Shown here in pieces: positions 37,495 through 50,243 of a stretch of DNA of 64,000 bases. Each line of letters starts with the position of its first letter. Position 1 is the first letter of the stretch. The translations under genes were made by a program, and so were the position numbers. Below the pieces are notes generated by a model. It worked only from the letters and a program-made list of their open reading frames with translations, was not told the DNA's origin and ran no database searches. The DNA is taken from contig NZ_LR594659.1 in NCBI RefSeq assembly GCF_901827155.1, positions 4,650,001 through 4,714,000 of the forward strand, read 5' to 3'. Source of the stretch: Variovorax sp. PBL-H6. GTDB lineage: Bacteria; Pseudomonadota; Gammaproteobacteria; Burkholderiales; Burkholderiaceae_C.

Positions 37495-38359
37495 GTTCGA
37501 GTTCCTGCAGCCGCGCACCGTGACCGAGGCGAGCCGCATGCTTGCCGACCTGGGCGACGAATGCAGGGTGATGGCCGGCGGCACCGCCTTGCTGTTGGCC
37601 ATGCGCCAGCGCATGGTGGCGCCGTCGCACGTGGTCTCGGCCATGCAGATCGAGGGGCTGCGCGCAATCTCCTTCGATGCGCGCCAAGGCTTGCGCATCG
37701 GCGCGCTGGTGAAGCATGCCGAGCTGGCACGCTCCGATGTCGTTCGGCGCCACTACCCCATGCTCGCGGCAATGGCCGCGCAGGTCGCCAATCCGCAGGT
37801 GCGCAACCAGGGCACGCTGGGCGGCAACCTCTGCTATGCCGACCCCGCCACCGATCCGCCCGGCTGCCTGATGGCGCACGGCGCGCAGCTGGTGCTGGGC
37901 AGCGCGCGCGGCGAACGCGTGCTCTCGATCGAGGAATTCCTGGTGGACTACTACGTGACCGCTCTCGAGCCCGACGAGCTGCTGGTGGAGATCCGCGTCC
38001 CGGCGCCGCCATCCGGCGCCGAGGGCCGCTACACGCGCTTCCTGCGCACGGCCGCGGAGCACCGGCCGCTCGCCAGCGTCTCCCTGATGGCGCGGAAGGA
38101 GGGCATGCTGTGCCGCGAGGCGAGGCTGGTCGTGGGCGCATCCGTGGCCATTCCGGGCCGCGTCAACCGCGCAGAGGAATTCCTGCGCGGCAGGACCATC
38201 ACGCAGGCCACGGCAGCAGAGGCCGCCGACATCGTCGCAGCGGACATCGAGCCCATCTCGGACACGCGCGGCACCGCCACTTTCCGACGCGACATGGTGA
38301 GGGTCGCCTGCCGCCGGACCATCGCGGGCCTGTTCGGCCTGCAAGGAGAGAACCCATGA
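37487..38359 (+). CDS. Xanthine-dehydrogenase-family Mo hydroxylase, FAD-binding (medium) subunit
   Basis: 290 residues. The FAD-binding PCMH-type fold is identified by AGGTALLLAMRQRM at residues 30-43 and the NPQVRNQGTLGGNLCYADP segment (~102-120). A CO-dehydrogenase-flavoprotein C-terminal domain follows. It passes electrons from the iron-sulfur subunit to the acceptor. It starts within the 3' end of the large-subunit gene and its stop overlaps the start of the iron-sulfur gene (ATGA). The A/B/C subunit order (L-M-S) is one of the standard permutations. Confidence 0.93.
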   Translation: MREFEFLQPRTVTEASRMLADLGDECRVMAGGTALLLAMRQRMVAPSHVVSAMQIEGLRAISFDARQGLRIGALVKHAELARSDVVRRHYPMLAAMAAQVANPQVRNQGTLGGNLCYADPATDPPGCLMAHGAQLVLGSARGERVLSIEEFLVDYYVTALEPDELLVEIRVPAPPSGAEGRYTRFLRTAAEHRPLASVSLMARKEGMLCREARLVVGASVAIPGRVNRAEEFLRGRTITQATAAEAADIVAADIEPISDTRGTATFRRDMVRVACRRTIAGLFGLQGENP

Positions 38360-38832
38360 GCCAACACGCCATTGCCCTGGTCGTCAACGGAGAACGGCAG
38401 GAGGCGGACGTCCCCGCGCGCAGGCTGCTGTCCGACTTCCTGCGGGACGACCTGCACCTGACGGGCACCAAGCGGGGCTGCGAGACCGGCGTCTGCGGCG
38501 CCTGCTCGGTGCTGATCGACGGCGAGGTCGTGAAGTCCTGCCTCTCGCTGGCAGTGCATGCCGACGGCTGTTCCGTCACCACGGTCGAAGGGCTGGCGCA
38601 GGACGACCGGCTGCACCCTCTGCAGGAAGCGTTCATGCGCTGCGGTGGGCTCCAGTGCGGCTACTGCACGCCGGGGTTCCTGATCGCCTCGTGCGCGCTG
38701 CTGGCGAAGAACCCGGCGCCTTCGGAGCACGAGGTGCGCCACGGCCTCGACGGCAACCTGTGCCGCTGCACCGGCTACAGCCAGATCGTTGAGTCGGTGC
38801 TGGACGCCGCGGAGAAGATTCATGGAAATTGA
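38356..38832 (+). CDS. Xanthine-dehydrogenase-family Mo hydroxylase, [2Fe-2S] (small) subunit
   Basis: 158 residues. Plant-type ferredoxin cluster ligands are Cys42, Cys47, Cys50 and Cys62 (CETGVCGACSVLIDG...SC). The second, molybdenum-proximal cluster uses Cys101, Cys104, Cys136 and Cys138 (CGYCTPGF and LDGNLCRCTGY). All eight Cys are present. The family consensus length of ~160 is met. Coupled on both sides by overlaps: ATGA with the FAD subunit and 11 nt with the CoxG-like gene. Confidence 0.95.
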   Translation: MSQHAIALVVNGERQEADVPARRLLSDFLRDDLHLTGTKRGCETGVCGACSVLIDGEVVKSCLSLAVHADGCSVTTVEGLAQDDRLHPLQEAFMRCGGLQCGYCTPGFLIASCALLAKNPAPSEHEVRHGLDGNLCRCTGYSQIVESVLDAAEKIHGN

Positions 38833-39607
38833 GAAGACCCTGGCCTTTGCCGCCCCGCCCACACGGATCTGGGCGCTGCTGCTGGACCCCGAGGTGATGG
38901 GCGGTTGCGTTCCTGGCATGCAGTCGATCGAGGTGGTGAGTCCCACCGAATACAAGGCGCTGATGGCGGTGAAGATCGCCTTCGTGAGCGCGAAGTTCAG
39001 GCTGAGGACGACCATCCTCGAGCAACGCGCGCCTTGCTACCTGCGCTGCGAAGGCACCGGCGAGGATGCCTCGGTGGCCAGTTCGCTCAAGCAGCAGAGC
39101 GAGATGTTCCTGACCGAACAGGCGGACGGCGGCACTCAGCTGCGCGTGAAGGTGCGGGTCGACGTGCTGGGGCGACTCGGCAGCTTCGGGCTGAGCATCA
39201 TGAAGACCAAGGCGGACCGCATGTGGGACGAGTTCGGGCAGAAGCTGGCAGATCGCATCGAGTCGCAGCAGGCAACACCGGTCGAGCCCGTTGCGCCCGA
39301 AACCGCGCCGACTCCGCCCGCCCTGCCCCTTGCCGAGCCGGGCGCGGTGCAGCCGGGACTGCCCGAACGCCCCTCAAGTGCCATCGGGGCTGAAGCCGCC
39401 CCGCTCCGGTCGGAGAAGATCGGCTGGGGGCCACGCCTGCTCCGCGCGCTCGCGAAGCACGGCGCCCCGATAGGCGAGCGCCACATCCGCATCGAGCTGG
39501 TGCGCAACGGCGCGACGGTCACCGTCCATTTGCCGATGGAAGCGGCCGGCGAATGCGCCGCGCTCCTGCGCGACTGCCTGCGGGCGACAACGAAGGAGTC
39601 AGCATGA
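38822..39607 (+). CDS. CoxG-like SRPBCC protein with extra C-terminal segment
   Basis: 261 residues. Residues 1-150 match the CoxG/SRPBCC fold seen beside many molybdenum hydroxylases (MEIEKTLAFAAPPTRIWALL, DPEVMGGCVPGMQSIE, an FRLRTTIL strand and LGRLGSFGLSIMKTKADRMW). CoxG-type proteins are thought to help membrane attachment or maturation of the enzyme. Residues ~155-195 are a Pro/Ala-rich linker. Residues ~196-261 form a separate segment (GWGPRLLRALAKHGAPIGER, then RIELVRNGATVTVHLP) that I do not recognise. Stop overlaps the BisC-like gene (ATGA). Confidence 0.85.
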   Translation: MEIEKTLAFAAPPTRIWALLLDPEVMGGCVPGMQSIEVVSPTEYKALMAVKIAFVSAKFRLRTTILEQRAPCYLRCEGTGEDASVASSLKQQSEMFLTEQADGGTQLRVKVRVDVLGRLGSFGLSIMKTKADRMWDEFGQKLADRIESQQATPVEPVAPETAPTPPALPLAEPGAVQPGLPERPSSAIGAEAAPLRSEKIGWGPRLLRALAKHGAPIGERHIRIELVRNGATVTVHLPMEAAGECAALLRDCLRATTKESA

Positions 39608-41925
39608 ACATGCCACGCGGCCATCGCACGATCCAGACGGCGTCCCATTGGGGCGTCTACAACGTTGAAGTCGACCCACGCGGCCAGATCGTTCGGACCA
39701 CGCCATTCAGGTACGACCCCCATCCGCCGAGCTACATGGCGAGCCTGCCGGAGACGGTTCGCAGTCCGCTGCGCATCGACCAGCCGCATGTCCGCGCCGG
39801 CTACCTGCAGCGCGAGAAGACGCGCAAACGCGGCGGCGAGCCATTCATCCCGATCGGCTGGGACGAGGCGCTGGACCTGGTCGCCGGCGAGTTGGCGCGC
39901 GTCAAATCCGAGTTCGGCAACGAGGCCATCTACGGCGGCTCCTACGGCTGGGCAAGCGCCGGACGGCTCCATCATTCCCCCAGCGTCCTCAAGCGCTTCC
40001 TCGGCCTGCATGGGGGCTACGTCGACAAGCGTGGCAACCACAGCTTCGGGGCGGCCTTGCAGATCGCACCCTACATCCTCGGCCGCTCGGACATCACGGA
40101 AATGGTGGTGCCCTGGCCCGACCTGGTGGCGTGCGCCGAGCTGGTGGTGATGTTCGGCGGCGCGTCGCTGAAGAATACCCAGATCGATGCCGGCGGCGCC
40201 GTGGCGCACGAGAACCCGGACTGGTTCCGGCGCGCGGCCGCGGCAGGCATCCGCTTCGTCAACATCAGCCCATCGCGCCAGGACCTGCCAGCGGAGGTGA
40301 AGGCGGAGTGGATTCCGCTGCGGCCGAACACCGACGTCGCGTTGATGCTGGGCATCGCGCACACCTTGGAGAAGGAAGGCCTGTGCGACCGGGCCTTTCT
40401 GGCGACGTACAGCGAAGGCTACGAGCGCTTCGAGGCCTACCTCATGGGGCGTGAGGATGGCCAACCCAAGGATGCGCGCTGGGCAAGCCGCATCACCGAG
40501 GTGCCCGCAGAGGTGATCGAAGGTCTGGCGAGAACAATGGCCCGGTCGCGCACCCTCGTCACGACGAGCTGGTCGATTCAGCGCGCCGACCACGGCGAGC
40601 AGCCGGTCTGGATGACGATCACGCTGGCGGCCATGCTGGGCCAGATCGGGCTCCCCGGACGCGGCTTCAGCCTGGGCTTCGGCGCGGTCAACGGCACGAC
40701 GAGGTCGCACCACGAGGGCATTCCGCGGCCGACTCTGCCGCTCGGATCCAATCCCGTGAAGACCTATGTGCCGGTCGGACGCGTCGGCGACATGCTGCTG
40801 CGCCCCGGCGCGACGATCGAATACGACGGCAAGACCATCACCTATCCGGAGACGAGACTGCTGTACTCGATCGGAGGCAACCCTTTCCACCACAACGGCA
40901 ACCTCAACCGGTTCCTCGAGGCCTGGCAGCGACTCGACACCGTGATCGTCCATGAGCCCTGGTGGAACCCGGCCGCCAAGCACGCGGACATCGTGCTTCC
41001 GGCGACCACCACGATGGAGCGCAACGACATCCTCGCGCAGGAGTACACGCCCTTCTGGATCGCGATGAAGCAGGTGATCGAGCCCGTGGGCCAGGCACGC
41101 AACGACTTCGACATCATGGCGAGCCTGGCGACCCGCCTGGGATTCGGTCACGCCTACACGGAGGGGCGCGACGAGCTCGGATGGCTGAAGCACATGTACG
41201 AAGGCGCCCGCACACAGGCGCGGGCCCTCGGCTTCGAACCGCCGGAGTTCCAGGCCTTCTGGGATGCAGGGGTGTTCGAGTTTCCGCCGCCACCAGACGC
41301 CAAGGTCCTGCTCGAGGACTTCCGGCGCGATCCTGCCGGGCACCGGCTGTCCACGCCGTCTGGGCGGATCGAGATCTTCTCGAGCACCATCGCCGGCTAC
41401 CGCTATGCGGACTGCCCGCCGCATCCGACATGGCTGGAGCCCGCGGAGTGGCTGGGGTCGCGAACGGCGTCGCGTTTTCCACTGCATCTTCTGTCGAATC
41501 AACCGGCAGCGCGACTGCACAGCCAACACGACCACGCTCCCGCGAGCCGCCGCAGGAAGGTTGCTGGGCGAGAGGCGCTGGCCATGCATCCCGTTGACGC
41601 GACAACCCGCGGACTCGCGCAGGGAGACATCGTGCGGGTCTTCAATGACCGTGGCGCGTTCCTCGGTGGATTGGTCGTCGCGGACGATCTTCGTCCCGGG
41701 GTCGTCCAGATCTCGACTGGTGCCTGGTACGACCCTGCCGAAGGCGGCGAGCCCGGCACCCTCGAGAAGCACGGCAATCCGAATGTCGTCACCCTGGATG
41801 GCGGCACGTCGCAGCTGGCGCAATCGACCGTCGTCCAGACAGCCCTGGTGCAGGTCGAAAAATGCGGATCGCCACCGCCGGTGACCGCGTTCGAGCCGCC
41901 GCAGTTCGCTGCGCGCTCCTTCTGA
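39604..41925 (+). CDS. Molybdopterin-dependent oxidoreductase, BisC/TorA (DMSO reductase) type
   Basis: 773 residues. It lacks a twin-arginine signal and the N-terminal [4Fe-4S] Cys motif, so it is probably cytoplasmic like biotin sulfoxide reductase. The Mo-ligand region reads GGSYGWASAGRLHHSPS, with Ser118 in the position of the DMSO-reductase serine ligand. Other family features: WDEALDLVAGEL, IQRADHGEQPVWM, GNPFHHNGNLNRF, HEPWWNPAAKHADIVLPATT and the C-terminal LHSQHDHAPASRRRK with HPVDATTRGLAQGDIV. Related enzymes reduce S-oxides or N-oxides. Last gene of the operon, coupled to the CoxG-like gene. Both its substrate and its electron donor are unknown. Confidence 0.92.
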   Translation: MNMPRGHRTIQTASHWGVYNVEVDPRGQIVRTTPFRYDPHPPSYMASLPETVRSPLRIDQPHVRAGYLQREKTRKRGGEPFIPIGWDEALDLVAGELARVKSEFGNEAIYGGSYGWASAGRLHHSPSVLKRFLGLHGGYVDKRGNHSFGAALQIAPYILGRSDITEMVVPWPDLVACAELVVMFGGASLKNTQIDAGGAVAHENPDWFRRAAAAGIRFVNISPSRQDLPAEVKAEWIPLRPNTDVALMLGIAHTLEKEGLCDRAFLATYSEGYERFEAYLMGREDGQPKDARWASRITEVPAEVIEGLARTMARSRTLVTTSWSIQRADHGEQPVWMTITLAAMLGQIGLPGRGFSLGFGAVNGTTRSHHEGIPRPTLPLGSNPVKTYVPVGRVGDMLLRPGATIEYDGKTITYPETRLLYSIGGNPFHHNGNLNRFLEAWQRLDTVIVHEPWWNPAAKHADIVLPATTTMERNDILAQEYTPFWIAMKQVIEPVGQARNDFDIMASLATRLGFGHAYTEGRDELGWLKHMYEGARTQARALGFEPPEFQAFWDAGVFEFPPPPDAKVLLEDFRRDPAGHRLSTPSGRIEIFSSTIAGYRYADCPPHPTWLEPAEWLGSRTASRFPLHLLSNQPAARLHSQHDHAPASRRRKVAGREALAMHPVDATTRGLAQGDIVRVFNDRGAFLGGLVVADDLRPGVVQISTGAWYDPAEGGEPGTLEKHGNPNVVTLDGGTSQLAQSTVVQTALVQVEKCGSPPPVTAFEPPQFAARSF

Positions 41926-42082
41926 CGGAATGTCCCCGCTGCCCTGAAGCCTTCCCCTGCAGCCGCATCCCGAGTGCCTTCACCGAACGAGCGTGCACCA
42001 GGCCCGAAGAACTTGATACTCTCCTTTCATGGCTCGACTGACCTGCCTCGAGCACGCCGACCACGACCAGGAGACCGACGAC

Positions 42083-43330
42083 ATGAGCGATCACTTTGCC
42101 GACGACGAACTGGCCCTTCTGCGCGAGCACGGCATCGTGCTCTTCGCCGAGCGGGTGATCTTCGATGCGCAGCCCCCGATGACAGTCGAGCAGATCGCGG
42201 CCGTGCAGGAGCGCTGCGCCGGGCCGCTCCCGCCCGAGCTGGTCTCGCTGTGGCAACGCACCGGCGGCGGTCGAATCGACTACGACCTGCACCTGCGTAT
42301 CAACGGCTACGAAGAGGCCGTCAGCTGGGCCGAGCTGTTCTGGAAAGGCAGCGGCGCAGACCATGACCTCCAGGACTGGATCGAACACGAACAGCAGAAC
42401 GCGCAGGCGGCGGCCGCGACCCGCGGGCAGCAGTGGGATGGCAAGCTCACTGCCCTGCCCTTCGGCGGCTTCGAGTCCAGCGACCGGGTCTATGCGGTGG
42501 TCGAGCAAGGCGCCGACTACGGCCACATCCTGGCCTGGAAGCAGGGCCTCCCCGAGGCCTGGGCGCACGCGATGCACGAGGATGGCATGACCACCATTGC
42601 GCACGACCTCCCTGCCGCCTTCGCCATGCTGCACCTGGACGAGGACCCGCTCGAGCCCGCGGGCGACTACTTCACGGGGCAGGCGCTGCTCGAATACCTC
42701 GACGAACGGCACCAGGCGCACGGCCTTGCGCTCGAGCTGGTGGACAAGCTGGTGGCCTTCTACCGCCGCGCGGTGGTCGACTGGCGCACGCCGCTGGCCG
42801 CGGGCACGCTGGGTGGCGACGCCGTGCTCTCACGCATTGCGCTGCGACACGCCGTTGCCACTGACGACCCGGCGCTGGTCGAGCGCCTCGCCGCCACCGG
42901 CGTCCCGCTCGACGGACCGCTGCAGGGCAGCGCACCGGCCACCGACCTGGCCCTTGCCCATGGCGCACACCATGCGGCGGAAGCGCTCGCGCGCGCGGGG
43001 GCGCCCGTGTCGCCCGACGCGCTCGACGCCATCGACAGCGCAGTCTCGCCCGAGCTGGTAGCGCTTCTGCTGGACCGCGGCGCCCAACCCAGCGCCACGG
43101 CGATCGCCGAATGCGTGGCCTGCGGCGCGCCCGCCGCTGCGCGAGTGATCGCCGACGCCTACCGGAAGCAACACGAGGACCTGCCGGCTGCCTTCGAGAC
43201 GGTGCGCCAGGACATGCTGGCCGACCTGGAGCGCTCGCTGGCCGAAGTGCGCACCGGCAAGCGCAGCCACTATCTCGGTGCCGAGGGCCTGGCGGAGCGC
43301 GTCGATCACCTGCAGAGCTTCAGCCTCTGA
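42083..43330 (+). CDS. SUKH (SMI1/KNR4)-like protein with ankyrin-type repeats
   Basis: 415 residues. Residues ~30-200 fit the SUKH pattern: TVEQIAAVQERCAGPLPPEL, a WQRTGGG turn and LTALPFGGFESSDRVYAVV, followed by a conserved HILAWKQG stretch. Residues ~250-370 show helical repeats resembling ankyrin repeats (IALRHAVATDDPALVERLAA, LALAHGAHHAAEALARAGA, PELVALLLDRGAQPS). SUKH proteins are often immunity proteins for contact-dependent toxins, but no toxin gene adjoins it. The ATG at 42083 has an AGGAGA ribosome binding site; a start at 42029 is less likely. The 41926-42082 spacer shows no terminator. Confidence 0.7.
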   Translation: MSDHFADDELALLREHGIVLFAERVIFDAQPPMTVEQIAAVQERCAGPLPPELVSLWQRTGGGRIDYDLHLRINGYEEAVSWAELFWKGSGADHDLQDWIEHEQQNAQAAAATRGQQWDGKLTALPFGGFESSDRVYAVVEQGADYGHILAWKQGLPEAWAHAMHEDGMTTIAHDLPAAFAMLHLDEDPLEPAGDYFTGQALLEYLDERHQAHGLALELVDKLVAFYRRAVVDWRTPLAAGTLGGDAVLSRIALRHAVATDDPALVERLAATGVPLDGPLQGSAPATDLALAHGAHHAAEALARAGAPVSPDALDAIDSAVSPELVALLLDRGAQPSATAIAECVACGAPAAARVIADAYRKQHEDLPAAFETVRQDMLADLERSLAEVRTGKRSHYLGAEGLAERVDHLQSFSL

Positions 43331-43334
43331 GCCT

Positions 43335-44516
43335 TCACGCCCCGTAGAGCCAGGGCACGTCGAGCAAGCGCGGGCCCAGCAGCCGCAGCGCTGCGTCACG
43401 GCCCACGCGCACCAGGCCGGTCGCATGGAAGATCTCGCCGTTGCGCCGCGCCCGCGCCTGCACCTGCGCATTGCGTTCCCAGCGCCCTTGCGCGTAGTGC
43501 GCGAGACGCTGCGGCACCTCCTCGGCGCCGCAGCCGTCCAGCGCCTCGGCCAGCGCCACGCCGTCCTCGATCGCCATGCCGGCGCCTTGCGCGAGGTAAG
43601 GCAGCATCGGGTGCGCGGCATCGCCGACCAGCGCCACGCGCTCGCCGGCCATCTGCTCGGGACCGCTGAGCGGCGGGCGGTCGCACAGCGTCCAGGCCCG
43701 CCATGACGGCATTGCCTCCAGCAGCCGCTGCAGGCCGGTGTGCATGTGGCCGGTCGCGGCCTGCAGGGTGGCCAGGCTGCTGGCCTGGTCCCAGTCGCGT
43801 GCATCCCCGGTCGGCGCGGCCTCGGCCAACACCACGACGTTGAGCGCCTCGCCACGCCGAACCGGGTAGGCCACCGCATGGAGGCGTGGGCCGAGCCAGA
43901 CGCTGATCTGCGTGCTGCGCAACGCGGCTGGCAATGCGGACTGCGCGATCAGCGCGCGCCACGCCGTATGGCCGGTCGCGCGCGGTGGCGATGCGTCCTC
44001 CACCAGGCGCGCGCGCACCGTGCTCCAAAGGCCGTCGGCGCCGACCAGCGCATCGCCTTCCCAAGCCCTGGTCGCGGTGCTCGCGACGCAGACCGCGCCC
44101 GCACGCGCCACGGCATCGGTGATGCGCGCGGCGGTGTTGAGGGTGACGGCGCCGGTGCCACGCACCGCTGCGAGCAGCACCGCATGCAGGTCGGCGCGAT
44201 GGGCGCAGAGGTAGGGCGCACCATAGCTGCGCAACATCGCGTTGCCGAGCGGCAGGCGCGCGATTTCATCGCCGCGCACCGCGCTGCGCACGACCAGCGC
44301 CTCGGGCTTGGCGGCAATGCGCATCAGCGGCTCCCATACTTCCAGCATCTGGAGCCGGCGCGCGACGTTGGGCCCGAGCTGGATGCCCGCGCCGACCTCC
44401 GCGAAGGCCACGGCTTGTTCGAACAAGTCGATGCGATGGCGGCGTCGGGCCAACGCGAGGGCGCTGGCAAGGCCCGCAATGCCGCCGCCCGCGACCAGGA
44501 TATGAGCGGCAGCCAT
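43335..44516 (-). CDS. FAD-dependent aromatic monooxygenase (salicylate hydroxylase-like)
   Basis: 393 residues. Class A flavoprotein monooxygenase: the dinucleotide-binding VAGGGIAGLASALALARR near residue 6, the VGADGLWSTVRARL loop and the GDAAHPMLPYLAQGAGMAIEDG ribityl-binding motif. Closest in style to 3-hydroxybenzoate 6-hydroxylase/salicylate hydroxylase. No aromatic-degradation genes adjoin, so the substrate is unknown. The start is ATG 44516 (MAAAHILVAGGG); a longer frame upstream overlaps nothing family-like. Convergent with the SUKH-ankyrin gene, 4 nt apart. Confidence 0.85.
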   Translation of the reverse strand: MAAAHILVAGGGIAGLASALALARRRHRIDLFEQAVAFAEVGAGIQLGPNVARRLQMLEVWEPLMRIAAKPEALVVRSAVRGDEIARLPLGNAMLRSYGAPYLCAHRADLHAVLLAAVRGTGAVTLNTAARITDAVARAGAVCVASTATRAWEGDALVGADGLWSTVRARLVEDASPPRATGHTAWRALIAQSALPAALRSTQISVWLGPRLHAVAYPVRRGEALNVVVLAEAAPTGDARDWDQASSLATLQAATGHMHTGLQRLLEAMPSWRAWTLCDRPPLSGPEQMAGERVALVGDAAHPMLPYLAQGAGMAIEDGVALAEALDGCGAEEVPQRLAHYAQGRWERNAQVQARARRNGEIFHATGLVRVGRDAALRLLGPRLLDVPWLYGA

Positions 44517-44521
44517 CCCGC

Positions 44522-44791
44522 TCAGCGCGCGGTGCTGCTGCGCCTTGCTTGCGCCGAGGAGCCGGCCGGGGTGCCACAGCTGCCGCAGCTGTCGCACGAG
44601 CCGCATCCCGAAGTCCTGGAAAGCGAATCCGCGAGCCGGCGTGCGCGCTGCGCATCGACCAGGCCGGCGCGCTGCGAGCCCGAAGCGAGCCGAGCCGCCG
44701 CGGCGCGGCGCCAGCCGGCGGGCATCCAGCGCCAGAGGGCGTAGATCGCAGCCAGCGCGACGATCAGTCCGACGATGATGGGTTGCGTCAT
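44522..44791 (-). CDS. Small Cys-rich single-pass membrane protein of the feo operon (DUF6587-like)
   Basis: 89 residues. A membrane helix at residues ~5-22 is followed by a basic WRRAAAARL stretch and a C-terminal cluster of four Cys at 63, 66, 69 and 72 (C-x2-C-x2-C-x2-C). It lies 1 nt after feoB in the same direction and has a GGAGGATGAG ribosome binding site. The position corresponds to that of FeoC in enterobacteria, but the sequence is unrelated. A metal- or cluster-binding role in ferrous iron uptake is an inference. Confidence 0.75.
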   Translation of the reverse strand: MTQPIIVGLIVALAAIYALWRWMPAGWRRAAAARLASGSQRAGLVDAQRARRLADSLSRTSGCGSCDSCGSCGTPAGSSAQARRSSTAR

Positions 44792-44792
44792 C

Positions 44793-46683
<1,891 letters not shown>

Positions 46684-46691
<8 letters not shown>

Positions 46692-46965
46692 GCTGCGTGC
46701 CTCCGGGCAGCACGCGCACCAGCGCTGCCTCGTGCCGCCGCAGCGCGAAAGTGGTGTGGCCAAGTCGCACGGCCAGCGGCTCGCGATTGGGCACCCCGCT
46801 GGCGACGATGCGGACCATCTCGCCAGGCACGAAACCGATCTCGGTCAGCCGGAGCACCAGGTCGCGCGCTTCCTTTTCTTCGGACCTCGCAACCTCGAGC
46901 ACGGTGGCCCATTCATGACTGGGAAGCTGATCAAGGCTGATGGCGGCCTTCGCCGCCGGATTCAT
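46684..46965 (-). CDS. feoA: Ferrous iron transport protein A
   Basis: 93 residues, SH3-like. The family features are a LRLTEIGFVPGEMVRIVAS core and REPLAVRLGHTTFALRRHEA. Interacts with FeoB to support Fe(II) transport. It is the first gene of the operon, preceded by a Fur-box-like palindrome 34-46 nt upstream of the start. Its 3' end overlaps feoB by 8 nt. Confidence 0.95.
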
Positions 46966-46995
46966 GGTGGTCACCCGAAGATCCAAAATCGACAA

Positions 46996-47014
46996 AATGA
47001 GAATTATTCTCGAA
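46996..47014 (-). promoter_or_regulatory. Fur box upstream of feoAB
   Basis: A perfect 6-1-6 inverted repeat GAGAAT-T-ATTCTC occupies 46999-47011. The flanking bases extend the similarity to the Fur consensus, with the outer arms AAT and GAA only partly matching. It lies 34 nt upstream of the feoA ATG, in the expected promoter position. Repression by Fe-Fur when iron is plentiful is the natural reading. The rest of the 284-nt spacer between feoA and acnA shows no other element. Confidence 0.85.
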
Positions 47015-47249
47015 AACACGGACCTTGGGGCGAATCGGAATCAAAGTATCCCTGCCGGACGGACATCATCGGGTTGACGGCAGACCCGCAATCCGGCCCG
47101 CCGCCCGGCACTTCCATGAAAGCGGCCCCTTCCCGCGCACAAGGAAGACGGCTACTCCCACTCCCTGCTCCGCCGGGGCGAAGGCATCCGGCCCGTGCTG
47201 GACAGGCTATCGCAGCGGGCACGGAAGCGACTGAAGGAAAACGGCGCGC

Positions 47250-50117
<2,868 letters not shown>

Positions 50118-50243
50118 GAGGAACTCCTTTGGATTCGTGGAAGGCACCTCAAAGATAGCAGGGTTCGATGACGAGGTCAGGCCCGAAGGATGATGACCTC
50201 GCAGGTCATGGTGGCCACGCGCAGCCTCACTACGATGACGGCC

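Noticed and set aside
34099..37698. Very long open frame on the minus strand opposite the molybdenum hydroxylase genes
   Set aside because: It is rich in Arg, Gly, His and Ala without any domain, and mirrors well-supported genes on the other strand. Such antisense frames are expected in GC-rich coding DNA.
35200..38832. Aerobic CO dehydrogenase (CoxMSL)
   Set aside because: The CO-dehydrogenase Cys loop (AYxCSFR) is missing from the large subunit, which instead has GAFRGFGG; the subunit order and neighbours also differ.
39136..41823. Long minus-strand open frame opposite the BisC-like gene
   Set aside because: No recognisable motif; the plus strand encodes a complete, motif-rich molybdoenzyme. 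A codon-usage shadow.
39604..41925. Formate dehydrogenase or nitrate reductase
   Set aside because: No N-terminal [4Fe-4S] Cys motif; a Ser in the Mo-ligand region instead of Cys/Sec or Asp; TorA/BisC-type motifs present.
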